Assembly (NCBI RefSeq): GCF_017873435.1
Contig: NZ_JAGGKG010000005.1
Location: 124,001 to 188,000, forward strand
Direction of reading: 5' to 3'
Length of the DNA stretch: 64,000 nucleotides
Source of the DNA: Paenibacillus turicensis
GTDB taxonomy: Bacteria > Bacillota > Bacilli > Paenibacillales > Paenibacillaceae
The notes under the pieces are model-generated. The model searched no databases. It worked only from the letters and a program-made list of their open reading frames with translations, and was not told where the DNA came from. Position numbers and translations under genes: made by a program. Below, in pieces: positions 37,770 through 46,248 of the stretch. Numbering within the stretch: the first letter of the stretch is position 1; each line of letters begins with the position of its first letter.

Positions 37770-38196
37770 AGCAGTTGGCGCAATTCTCATTTTAGTTGGA
37801 GCCATCTTTAGCTTAATCAGTGCGATTGGTGGCATCCGTTTGCCTGACGTCTATACTCGATCACATGCGGCATCTAAAAGTTCTACTCTTGGTGTGTTGT
37901 GTGCATTGGCAGGAACCTTACTTTATTTTCTGATTTCTGATGGCATTTTTAGCGTTCGTCTTATTTTAGGTATTTTCTTCGTCTTTCTGACGGCTCCAGT
38001 CGCTGCACACGTGCTGTGTCGTTCAGCTTACCGTAACGACGTGCCCATGGCGGGAGCTGTAGAAGATGAATTAGCACAATATTATGGGATGAACAAAGAT
38101 GATCAAGGTACTGTTGAGAAAGATGTAGTGAAACTTGATGCGTCTTCGATCTCAATGATAGATAAGGAAGCCTCGCTTCATACATCTGAAACTTAA
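37753..38196 (+). CDS. mrpG: Mrp antiporter subunit G
   Basis: The last subunit, about 147 residues, three helices, with GGIRLPDVYTRSHAASKSST conserved. The start is most likely TTG 37753, eight bases after AAAGGGG and overlapping mrpF; in-frame TTG/GTG codons exist up to 37717. The charged C-terminal tail (ELAQYYGMNKDDQGTVEKDV) is longer than usual. A terminator follows. Confidence 0.9.
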   Translation: MSGSGEAVGAILILVGAIFSLISAIGGIRLPDVYTRSHAASKSSTLGVLCALAGTLLYFLISDGIFSVRLILGIFFVFLTAPVAAHVLCRSAYRNDVPMAGAVEDELAQYYGMNKDDQGTVEKDVVKLDASSISMIDKEASLHTSET

Positions 38197-38246
38197 GTCT
38201 TAGTCAATCACATAGTGGGGATATCAAAGAACAATTATAAATAGCG

Positions 38247-38283
38247 AAACGAGTCTTAAAATCAACTAAGGCTCGTTTTTTTA
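38247..38283 (+). terminator. Terminator of the mrp operon
   Basis: Stem AACGAGTCTTA / TAAGGCTCGTT followed by TTTTTT, 50 bases after mrpG. Confidence 0.85.
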
Positions 38284-38301
38284 TACCAAATCCTATTCAA
38301 A

Positions 38302-38925
38302 CTAGTATGCGATCCCCACACGTAGCTTGATAAAATCAGCATTATTTATTTGACTGTAAACAAATTGCGCTGTATCCACCACTGATATTTTAGACCCACC
38401 CTCTGGTAAATAATTGGCCTGCACTCGATATTGACCAACACCTTCTCCATCTGGCAGATACGTCGGACACACAATCGTCCAATCCAGAGTTGACGATCTC
38501 AACATTTCGTAAGCTCGATGATGTTCTTCTGCTGCGCGGGTAGATTTCCGCTTCGACTCGCTTGATTGATATCTTAATACGTTTGGCGTTGTTCTACTTT
38601 GCAGGATACCTGCGGTTCCTACAGTAATTATTCGTTGTATTCCTTCTTGCTCCATTGCATTTATAATCAAAGGCATACTACCCGTTAGGGTAGTTGTCCC
38701 ATCTGTATTGAGTGCGCTAATAACCACGTCGATACCACGCATCGCATCCATAATATCATTTTGATTTAAAACATTTCCCTGAATGACCTTCAAGTTCCCA
38801 TCATGATTGAATTCAAGCTTTTCTGGTGTTCGTGCTAATACCGTCACTTGATGTCCATCATGAAGTGCATAGGACACAATTTTACTCCCCACTCGGCCTG
38901 TTCCGCCTAAGATTAAAAGATTCAA
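38302..38925 (-). CDS. NAD(P)-binding Rossmann protein (NmrA/SDR-like)
   Basis: A 207-residue protein of the atypical short-chain dehydrogenase group. LILGGTGRVGSKIV is the glycine-rich nucleotide loop, VTVLARTPEKL the adenosine-side strand, DVVISALNTDGTTTL the third strand, and TIVCPTYLPDGEG the region after the fold. The usual YxxxK pair is not obvious, which fits NmrA-like sensors or epimerase relatives. Substrate unknown. It stands alone. Confidence 0.85.
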   Translation of the reverse strand: MNLLILGGTGRVGSKIVSYALHDGHQVTVLARTPEKLEFNHDGNLKVIQGNVLNQNDIMDAMRGIDVVISALNTDGTTTLTGSMPLIINAMEQEGIQRIITVGTAGILQSRTTPNVLRYQSSESKRKSTRAAEEHHRAYEMLRSSTLDWTIVCPTYLPDGEGVGQYRVQANYLPEGGSKISVVDTAQFVYSQINNADFIKLRVGIAY

Positions 38926-39053
38926 AAGTTATAACCTCCTGACTAGTAGACATTCTAATTGTTCTCTCTAGCGTTGTAGTCTTAACCTTTAGTTTACACT
39001 ATGTTGTTTAGTATAATATATTTAACCTTATGTTAATCGAAAGGATGGTCATA

Positions 39054-39713
39054 TTGACACGTTATATTGAACCGAATTGGAAACGTAGTGTATTAATTAC
39101 AATTGATACTCAAAATGATTTCTCTGTAGTCGGTTCTAAGGCGGAAGTACCAGGAACTGCTGAAATTTTACCAAAAATGAAGCAGCTTGTTGATGCATTT
39201 CGTACAGCAAAGCGCCCAATTATTCACGTCATTCGATTGTATAAGCCAGATGGCACCAACGCCGATCTTTGTCGTCGAGAAATGATAGAAAATGGATTCC
39301 ATTTTGTTATTCCAGATACAGACGGTGCTGAACTCGTCAACGAAATCAAGCCAGACCCTTGTCCCCCTCTTCGTGGAGATTTACTTCTAAATGGTGAGTT
39401 TCAACAACTAGGAGAATATGACTGGGCTATGTATAAACCAAGATGGGGAGCTTTCTACCAAACAGATCTGGAGGAATTCCTTATCCAAAAAGGGATTGAC
39501 ACTTTAATTTTTGCTGGATGTAACTTCCCTAATTGTCCTCGAACAAGTATGTATGAAGCGAGTGAAAGAGATTTGAAGGTAGTGATGACAGGAGATGCTA
39601 TATCTGGTGTTTATGAAAAAGGGTTCGAAGAAATGAGAAACATTGGGGTATCTGTTTTGGAATCAAATGAAATTATAAATAAATTAAATTGTAAAAACAG
39701 AACGCAAAAATAG
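39054..39713 (+). CDS. Isochorismatase-family cysteine hydrolase
   Basis: An alpha/beta cysteine hydrolase of about 219 residues (nicotinamidase/isochorismatase superfamily). The catalytic triad is visible as the aspartate in ITIDTQNDF, the lysine in MYKPRWGAF and the cysteine in CNFPNCPRTSMYEASERD. Substrate unknown; many relatives hydrolyse amides. The start is probably TTG 39054, five bases after AAGGATGG; an ATG at 39030 has no ribosome site. Single gene between the mrp region and a DedA gene. Confidence 0.87.
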   Translation: MTRYIEPNWKRSVLITIDTQNDFSVVGSKAEVPGTAEILPKMKQLVDAFRTAKRPIIHVIRLYKPDGTNADLCRREMIENGFHFVIPDTDGAELVNEIKPDPCPPLRGDLLLNGEFQQLGEYDWAMYKPRWGAFYQTDLEEFLIQKGIDTLIFAGCNFPNCPRTSMYEASERDLKVVMTGDAISGVYEKGFEEMRNIGVSVLESNEIINKLNCKNRTQK

Positions 39714-39972
39714 CACCTCATCGTATGATGACGCACTTATCCCTACTCTATTTGAGTATACGGAAAAGCAATGAAACGACGCCTATCACTCCTGTCGCTA
39801 TCAGACATTTCTGTACCACCCCCATAAATATTATTTATAAAAAATTATCATAGACAATTTCACAAAACCAACAATTTTGACAAGTTCACTGGTGATTGTT
39901 AATCTATTGTTCGAGAGGTAACGATTCTCTGTTATCTTTAACACTATAATTTTTTGATGCTTGGAGGGCTCT

Positions 39973-40566
39973 ATGACGGAATGGATTATGGATTTCATAC
40001 TTTTTTTTAAGGATTTATCATATGCAGGGATCGTGCTCGCGTTGTCCTTTGAATTTGTGCCTGCTGAAATCGTTCTCCCACTAGCTGGCTATTGGGTGCA
40101 TCTCGGAGATTTAAATTTGTATCTAACCATTTTAGCTGGAACAATCGGGGGAACCTTTGGACCATTAACATTGTATGCGCTTGGTCGATATGGGGGTAGA
40201 CCGTTTATTGAGAAGTATGGAAAATACTTTTTCATTCGTCCTCATCACTTGGATTCTTCCGACAAGTTCTTTGAAAAATACGGAAATGGCGTTGCTTTCT
40301 ATGGACGTTTTGTCCCTGGAGTGAGAACACTAATTTCTATCCCATGTGGAATTGCAAAAATGAATGTGTTTAAGTTTAGCTTATATACCTTTTTTGCAAT
40401 GTTACCCATCACTGCACTGTACGTGTACCTAGGATTTAGTTTAGGGCATCAATGGGAAAATGTAGACGAACTCGTTAAACCTTATATCATTCCTGCTGCA
40501 ACCGTATTTGTTGTTGCATTTGGCTTGTATGTGATTGTAAAGCAAATGAAGAGGAAGCCTGCTTAA
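39973..40566 (+). CDS. DedA family membrane protein
   Basis: A 197-residue DedA/SNARE-associated protein with about five hydrophobic segments. Some family members flip phospholipids such as undecaprenyl phosphate across the membrane. The diagnostic FYGRFVPGVRTLISIPCG motif and an acidic residue in the first re-entrant region (FEFVPAEIVLPLAG) are present. ATG 39973, five bases after GGAGG, is chosen over TTG 39961. The 259 bases upstream hold no feature I can name. Confidence 0.9.
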   Translation: MTEWIMDFILFFKDLSYAGIVLALSFEFVPAEIVLPLAGYWVHLGDLNLYLTILAGTIGGTFGPLTLYALGRYGGRPFIEKYGKYFFIRPHHLDSSDKFFEKYGNGVAFYGRFVPGVRTLISIPCGIAKMNVFKFSLYTFFAMLPITALYVYLGFSLGHQWENVDELVKPYIIPAATVFVVAFGLYVIVKQMKRKPA

Positions 40567-40585
40567 GCGTAGGTTTGCTCGAAAA

Positions 40586-40624
40586 AAGAAGTGACCAACT
40601 CTAAGCCTGTGAGGGTCACTTCTT
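40586..40624. terminator. Terminator between dedA-like gene and the AT-rich operon
   Basis: Stem AAGAAGTGACC / GGGTCACTTCTT between convergent genes. The plus-strand side serves the DedA gene; the minus-strand side (AGAAGTGACCC...GGTCACTTCTTTTTTC) has a good T run and can end the operon at 40695-50327. Confidence 0.8.
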
Positions 40625-40694
40625 CATATGAACCAAAAATGATGGACAAAAATCGCATAGATTTTAAAAGTTCAACCCTCATACATTGGAATGT

Positions 40695-41657
40695 TTAAAA
40701 TAATAATTGTACATCTCTTTGAACAGGGAAGACTCTTTTTATACCATCAAGTGGCAGAAAATCTTTACCGTTAGTAATAAGTTGAATTTTATCCCAGTCA
40801 CTCAATGGAATATTTCTTTCATTAAGCCAATTAAGTATATTACGCCAATTGGTGTCATTTTTAATATTCCGCATAAATTCTGTTATTTCAGAGATTAAGA
40901 TAGGATCTGAGGCACATTTTTTAGTGATGTCATTATAAATTGAGAAAATACTACGTGCGCTAAAATCATAAAAGGAATAAGTCTCATAGAGTGAACTAAC
41001 TAATTCTCTAAGAGGGGTTTCATAATTGTTTCCCTTCTCAATTTCCTTAAAGAGGGAATTACGATCTTGGTAATCAAAACAAATACCTAATTCTCTAATA
41101 ATATCAATTGGCTCGTCGGATGTATGAATAAAGTTAAGCAACTTGTTTGTTTGTCCTAGCATAGATCTTAGATGTTCAGGTTTTCTTAACGTTGGATTGG
41201 CTGGGCCTTTTATTGCACTTAAAATTTCAGAAGCTGGAAATTCACTATTATGATCTAGGCGTAATACTACTAAAAGAGACTTCGTATCACTAATTAGATC
41301 CATTATATCTAATTGTTCCCTTTTAACTAGATTACACTGGTATCTCCAAAGTTCTCTATAGATATGACGACTATTTATATAGGACTTCGCAGCCAAAGGA
41401 TAAAAACCATATTGTTTTAAAAAATCGAGACTTTCCAATATTTTTCGACCAGCAATAGCCTCTGGTTTAAAAACTATAACTGCAAGATTACTAACAATTG
41501 TTTTCGGATCCCCAAAGTGTTGTGAAAAATCCTCCCAACTCTCCCTAAAATAGGTATCCATTGCATATAACATTCTTTTTTCAGGTAAATAGCTTAAAAA
41601 TTCTGGCACGTTAATAGAAGTCATTTCATGAGAATAGGTGAATGCTTTCATTATCAT
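40695..41657 (-). CDS. Nucleoside-diphosphate-kinase-like protein with extra C-terminal domain
   Basis: A 320-residue protein. Residues 57-195 align by eye with nucleoside diphosphate kinase: LAVIVFKPEA (KP at 64-65, matching the Ndk KPD start), GPANP at 151-155 (Ndk GxTNP), and FIHTSDEP with H178 in the place of the phosphate-carrying histidine, then IDIIRELGICF (Ndk REIxxFF). Residues 1-56 and 196-320 are not found in ordinary Ndk. It is the last gene of the AT-rich operon and overlaps the kinase gene by four bases (ATGA), so the two are translationally coupled. It may phosphorylate a product or intermediate rather than bulk nucleotides; that is inference. Confidence 0.7.
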   Translation of the reverse strand: MIMKAFTYSHEMTSINVPEFLSYLPEKRMLYAMDTYFRESWEDFSQHFGDPKTIVSNLAVIVFKPEAIAGRKILESLDFLKQYGFYPLAAKSYINSRHIYRELWRYQCNLVKREQLDIMDLISDTKSLLVVLRLDHNSEFPASEILSAIKGPANPTLRKPEHLRSMLGQTNKLLNFIHTSDEPIDIIRELGICFDYQDRNSLFKEIEKGNNYETPLRELVSSLYETYSFYDFSARSIFSIYNDITKKCASDPILISEITEFMRNIKNDTNWRNILNWLNERNIPLSDWDKIQLITNGKDFLPLDGIKRVFPVQRDVQLLF

Positions 41658-43204
41658 TGCTTCTTCGCCTGCAGTTGAAAAACCTTATAAAGTGAGTCTA
41701 CCAGCAATTTCAATCTTTTTTCAGCATGAGTTTCTTCTTCGCTTGAATATCTAGAAATAGATAGCGCTAAAAATTCTCGTTCAATCAGATTAACCTCAAA
41801 GTTTTGCAGTTCTAATTCAAATAAATCAAGTATCTCAATAAAACAGCCCTTCTTTTTAGCTTCAAGCAAAATTTCACTTGTTTTTCTGTCATATTCCGGA
41901 CCAATATAATGATCAATCTTAAAACTTACATATAAGGGATGTCTTTTTGCAACGTTAGAGACAGGCAATGGGAACCTGATTTCCATCATTTCAAGTTCAA
42001 GTCTGTTATAATTACCTATTGATACATCCACCCCTCGATTCGATAGTATTTCTATAAAATCGTTTTTCATTTTAAAAGTAACAGGATCACTTGAATTAGT
42101 ATCCCAAGAACAGGGATCAAAATAATCTCTAAAGCAATACTCAACTTCCTCTCTCGAGCATACTGCTCCGAATTCTTCAATACACATATAACCTCTGCAA
42201 TGATCAATTCTTTCTTGGTGCAAAATTCTATTCTCAAATATCTTAGTTTTCTCAAAATCAAGTATTGAATAGTATCTTTTTCCATCAAGTTGATTTAAAA
42301 TAATATTTCTTGGAGCCATATCTCCCCATAGCACACCATTATCATATAAATAATCGAGTAGTTCTCGAATATCTTTAAGAATATTTCGTCTTACAACAAA
42401 ATTACTTTCATTTAAAAGTACTTCTTCTAAAGTAGGTCCTTCCACATAATTAGATACAGAGTAAAATTTTAATTCTTCATTGTCTGCAATTACAATATTC
42501 GGGGATAGAATATTAAATGAAGCATTTGGATTAATATATACCTGATTTAATTCTTCATCTGTAAGCAACTTTTCTTTTAATGCGACTACCATTCTTTGTT
42601 CATTCAGAAACCTTCCCTGCTTATTAGGATTATTTCTCTTTGTTATGACAGCACGTTTTTTATTTAAGTAAACTTTCTTTACTAATCCAGCCCTAACCAA
42701 AGAATTTATCCCAGGAAGATCAAATTGGGCATCAAAATAGCCACTCAAATCTCCACCTGTAGCCAAAAATAAACCTTCTACAGTCTCCTTATCAGATTCA
42801 TTCTCTACATAGACCAGAACATCCTTTTCTTGTCCTATACCTGTATCAAATAACTGGTCTAAACGCTTTACAAATTTAAGTGAGCGTTTTTTATCAATTG
42901 AGTAAATTTGATATTTCATAAACTGATATTCAAAGTATGAAATCGAGCCCTTAGATAAAGATTCAATACACGATTTAAAAGAAGGATCACTTCTATTATT
43001 TAGTGCAAATAAATAGTCACCAATGATTCGAAAGTCATGTGCATCTAGTAGCAAATGAATAGTCAATAGCTCAGTTTTACTCAAACATTTTGTAACAATA
43101 TGAGTTGCTAATTTGTTTAAAAGAGAATGGCTATTATAATAAGACAAACTCTGGTTTTTTGTATTTATGACCTTATTATAAAGTTGTCTATAATTATGAT
43201 CCAA
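41654..43204 (-). CDS. Protein-kinase-fold phosphotransferase (small-molecule kinase-like)
   Basis: A 516-residue protein. The first 165 residues are unassigned. From about 170 it follows the kinase fold shared by lipopolysaccharide kinases, RIO and aminoglycoside phosphotransferases: AVITKRN with K189, NEQRMV with E202, hinge SNYVEGPTLEEVL, catalytic loop LWGDMAPRNIIL (D295, N300; tryptophan replaces the usual histidine before GD) and metal-binding ILDFEK (D316). A C-terminal region of about 190 residues follows. The start is TTG 43204 with GGGGGATT upstream. Its operon partners suggest phosphorylation of a sugar or guanidino intermediate, or self-protection. Confidence 0.7.
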   Translation of the reverse strand: MDHNYRQLYNKVINTKNQSLSYYNSHSLLNKLATHIVTKCLSKTELLTIHLLLDAHDFRIIGDYLFALNNRSDPSFKSCIESLSKGSISYFEYQFMKYQIYSIDKKRSLKFVKRLDQLFDTGIGQEKDVLVYVENESDKETVEGLFLATGGDLSGYFDAQFDLPGINSLVRAGLVKKVYLNKKRAVITKRNNPNKQGRFLNEQRMVVALKEKLLTDEELNQVYINPNASFNILSPNIVIADNEELKFYSVSNYVEGPTLEEVLLNESNFVVRRNILKDIRELLDYLYDNGVLWGDMAPRNIILNQLDGKRYYSILDFEKTKIFENRILHQERIDHCRGYMCIEEFGAVCSREEVEYCFRDYFDPCSWDTNSSDPVTFKMKNDFIEILSNRGVDVSIGNYNRLELEMMEIRFPLPVSNVAKRHPLYVSFKIDHYIGPEYDRKTSEILLEAKKKGCFIEILDLFELELQNFEVNLIEREFLALSISRYSSEEETHAEKRLKLLVDSLYKVFQLQAKKQ

Positions 43205-43235
43205 TTAGAATCCCCCAATTCTGTGAACAGTAATC

Positions 43236-45068
43236 TCACCTTACCGTTACCGCCTTTGCTAAAGATCGTGGCTTATCAATGTTGCGACCAAGCGATTCTG
43301 CTGTATAATAGGCAAATAGCTGACCTGCAACCAGATGTATAATAGAATCAAGGTACTCATTAATTGAAGGAAGTTTGATGTAAGAATAGATGTCATTTAA
43401 ATCAATAGATTCCTCAAACTCACTTCCAAACACAATCACCTTGCCACCTCTAGCTTGAATTTCCGAAATGTTAGAGAGTGTATACTGATATTTCAATGAA
43501 TTAAGTTTCTTATTTGGCAAAAATGCGATTGTATAGAAGTTCTCATCAATAAGTGAGAGCATACCATGCTTCAAACTACCTGCTGATACCCCTTCGCCAT
43601 GAATGTAAGAGACTTCCTTAAATTTTAACGCATTCTCCATAGCAACTGGGTATAGTATTCCTCTACCAATAAAGAACCAATTTTCTACACCATTATGATA
43701 AACAGCAAGCATTTTGATTGCTTCCTCTGTTTGAATAAATAATTGCTTTAATACCTTTGGCAAAGACAAAGATTCCTCTTTAAACTTTATATACTGCTCC
43801 TCTGTTAGGAAATTTTTAATTTTTCCTAACTCAAGTGCTAATCTATATAATGCCATTGTCTGACTAATCACAGACTTTGTGCTTAATACTGATACTTCAA
43901 CACCAGCTCCTTGGAAAAGAGTATAGTTTGCTAAACGCTGACAAGATGAACTACTTACGTTATTAATGGCAGTAACCGTGGCACCTGCTTGACGAAATAA
44001 TTTTACAACTTGAAGAGTATCAAAAGTTTCACCCGATTGTGAAATCGCTATCAAATGATGCTTGTTTTTTGGCTGAACTACATGAATCATTTCATCAGCA
44101 GGATGACTGATAGCATATTCATTTGCCAAGGAGTGGAAAAAGTATTGACCAATCTGCGAAACATAATTAGAACTGCCAGCTCCTACGATAGCTACTTGCT
44201 TGTCCAGCATATCACATGTGATTGCCTCAATTGTATCCGATGATAAATTGTTAATTGCATTTATCGCTGAAGGTCCCTCATGAAGTTCCTTAAGCATATA
44301 ATGAGAATAATCTTCCTTCTCATTACTTGTGTTTACCTCCATTATTTCCACTCTTTCTCGAATAACAGGACCACGTCCCAATTCCTGTGTGTTATAGATT
44401 TCTAATGCGTTAGCGTTAATTCTTACGATATCTCCGTTCAATAAAAATACCATTTGGTTAGTAATTATAGATATCGCCAACTGATCTGAGGCAATGATTG
44501 ATAGGTTATCATGATTACCGACGCATAATGGGCTATCAGAACAAGTTCCATAGATTACGGAAGTATCAAAAAGTGTAGTAAAAACATAAGCATAGTTGCC
44601 CTCAAGTCTACTATTTGTTAGGACAATACTTTCTAAAAGATCTTTTGTCTTTTCGTAATGCTTAGCTAGTAGGTGAACAATAACTTCTGTATCTGTCTCA
44701 GAATTAAAAACTACTCCTTGTTGTGCTAACTCTTTCTTTAACTCAAGGTAATTCTCAATAACGCCATTATGAACCAATGAAAATTTATCATTATAAGATT
44801 GATGGGGATGACAATTTTCAATAGATACCTTTCCGTGAGTTGCCCATCTTGTATGGGCTATTGAAATGTTTGACTCAGGATGTTGCTTAAAAAAACCATT
44901 TTCATCCTGTTCACTAATAGAACCTACTCCCTTGACGTAGGTTATCTTACTATTCTGTATCGTTGATAAACCAAAGGAATCATATCCTCTATATTCAAGT
45001 TTTCTTAAAGCGTGTACTGTCTTTGTAAGTGTGTTTTCCTCACCAATTATCCCTACAATTCCACACAT
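43236..45068 (-). CDS. GlmS-like glutamine:fructose-6-phosphate aminotransferase
   Basis: A 610-residue full-length member of the GlmS family, which makes glucosamine-6-phosphate from fructose-6-phosphate and glutamine. The N-terminal glutaminase begins MCGIVGIIG with the catalytic Cys2 and has AHTRWATHGKVS. Two SIS domains follow (VGAGSSNYVSQ; LIAISQSGETFDTL), and the tail DKPRSLAKAVTVR matches the family. Its place in an operon with an amidinotransferase and kinases suggests a pathway-specific copy, feeding an aminosugar or making an analogue. The housekeeping glmS would be elsewhere; that cannot be checked in this window. Start ATG with GGGAGAGG upstream. Confidence 0.9.
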   Translation of the reverse strand: MCGIVGIIGEENTLTKTVHALRKLEYRGYDSFGLSTIQNSKITYVKGVGSISEQDENGFFKQHPESNISIAHTRWATHGKVSIENCHPHQSYNDKFSLVHNGVIENYLELKKELAQQGVVFNSETDTEVIVHLLAKHYEKTKDLLESIVLTNSRLEGNYAYVFTTLFDTSVIYGTCSDSPLCVGNHDNLSIIASDQLAISIITNQMVFLLNGDIVRINANALEIYNTQELGRGPVIRERVEIMEVNTSNEKEDYSHYMLKELHEGPSAINAINNLSSDTIEAITCDMLDKQVAIVGAGSSNYVSQIGQYFFHSLANEYAISHPADEMIHVVQPKNKHHLIAISQSGETFDTLQVVKLFRQAGATVTAINNVSSSSCQRLANYTLFQGAGVEVSVLSTKSVISQTMALYRLALELGKIKNFLTEEQYIKFKEESLSLPKVLKQLFIQTEEAIKMLAVYHNGVENWFFIGRGILYPVAMENALKFKEVSYIHGEGVSAGSLKHGMLSLIDENFYTIAFLPNKKLNSLKYQYTLSNISEIQARGGKVIVFGSEFEESIDLNDIYSYIKLPSINEYLDSIIHLVAGQLFAYYTAESLGRNIDKPRSLAKAVTVR

Positions 45069-45098
45069 ATATTACCTCTCCCATGCTATCATTATTTA

Positions 45099-46136
45099 TT
45101 AGCTATAGTCTTCCAATACACTTTTTCTCTTTACATCTAATGTAACGCAGTGGAACCCTCCACCCAATGTTCGAGAATGTCTTAACTCTAAAGGTGCTAC
45201 ATCAATTTTATGCTTTTCTAACAATTTTATTAATTTCTTTTGATGTTTACAGACAAGTGCTAGATTTGGATTAATCATCATAAAGTTCATTCCAATCCAG
45301 GCAGAACCATATGCAACCCCTGTGAAGCCAATATCAACCATATCAGGTGCATATAAAACATCCCAATTTTTAAAAATTTGTGGAAGATTTTTCTCGTTGA
45401 CTCGCTCTGGATTCACTAAAACTAATCCTGGTCGAAGCAAAGTAATTGTCGTATCTATATGAGTCGAAGCATACAAATCATGACAAGCATGCACCCGGTA
45501 CTCACTACCAAGAATGTTCTGTAACCATTTCGCCCCCATAACGTTCCCAGTATCAGAAACGAGGTATATTAGATCTCTACCAACACGAAGTATATTAGCT
45601 GCATCAAAAACTGGTTCTAATTCGTGCAGTGCCGATTGACTTGCATCAGTTGTATTGTACATACTGTCCAATAATCTAGGTTTTGGAGCTGATAACCAAC
45701 GAGCACCACTTTCAATGCATTCAACCATATAATCCTTATAAGCATTTGTTTCAAATAAACGGGATCGTAACGACATTGGCGTTTCAATAATTGTGTTTCC
45801 TATTGGTAATAATATATCTCTCGGGCAATAATTGTACATTCCATCCGATTCCCAATCAGTGGTCTTATATACCTTTGAGTGGTCAGTATCCTCAGGCCTC
45901 CTAACCTTAATTCCGAGTCCCATAAATAACTCAACAATTCTCTCAAGGTCTTCTTCCGTCTCTTCTATAATTCTCAGATTATGAGGACCTGAAGGGATAT
46001 CCGCCACATTTTCATAATCAGAGTATCTAATTGCAAATAATCCTTTATCTCCCAATGGAACCTGAGCTCCTTTTGCTCTCCCTACAAAAACCTCTTCTAA
46101 TTGATCCCACTCATTATGCACATTAATAATGCTCAT
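45099..46136 (-). CDS. Amidinotransferase, StrB1/glycine amidinotransferase family
   Basis: A 345-residue enzyme that should move the amidino group from arginine onto an amine, giving a guanidino product and ornithine. Candidate catalytic residues are D107 (YNYCPRD), D178 (EPVFDAANIL), H226 (ASTHIDTT) and C330 (GGGFHCVTLDV). From memory, the residues of streptomycin StrB1 (347 residues) are D108, D179, H227 and C332, so length and spacing agree almost exactly. StrB1 acts on inosamine-4-phosphate. No inosamine genes are present here, so the acceptor may be an aminosugar phosphate from the neighbouring GlmS-like enzyme. Start ATG with GGAGGT upstream. Confidence 0.87.
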   Translation of the reverse strand: MSIINVHNEWDQLEEVFVGRAKGAQVPLGDKGLFAIRYSDYENVADIPSGPHNLRIIEETEEDLERIVELFMGLGIKVRRPEDTDHSKVYKTTDWESDGMYNYCPRDILLPIGNTIIETPMSLRSRLFETNAYKDYMVECIESGARWLSAPKPRLLDSMYNTTDASQSALHELEPVFDAANILRVGRDLIYLVSDTGNVMGAKWLQNILGSEYRVHACHDLYASTHIDTTITLLRPGLVLVNPERVNEKNLPQIFKNWDVLYAPDMVDIGFTGVAYGSAWIGMNFMMINPNLALVCKHQKKLIKLLEKHKIDVAPLELRHSRTLGGGFHCVTLDVKRKSVLEDYS

Positions 46137-46163
46137 ATTTTGCTATACCTCCACAATAAATTA

Positions 46164-46223
46164 TTAAAATCTTTTTGTACTGATTCGTCTTATTCCCAAT
46201 ATAAGGTTGTACATTCTAGGCAT
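46164..46223 (-). CDS. Possible 19-codon basic peptide gene
   Basis: In the 112-base gap between the ABC ATPase and amidinotransferase genes, AGGAGGGGG is followed at once by ATG and 19 codons encoding MPRMYNLILGIRRISTKRF, then TAA TAA. The ribosome site is as strong as those of the neighbours and serves no other start. The peptide carries six basic residues and no acidic ones. It could be a small functional peptide, a translational-coupling leader for the amidinotransferase, or chance. Confidence 0.35.
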   Translation of the reverse strand: MPRMYNLILGIRRISTKRF

Positions 46224-46248
46224 AACCCCCTCCTAGTAAAGCTAACTG

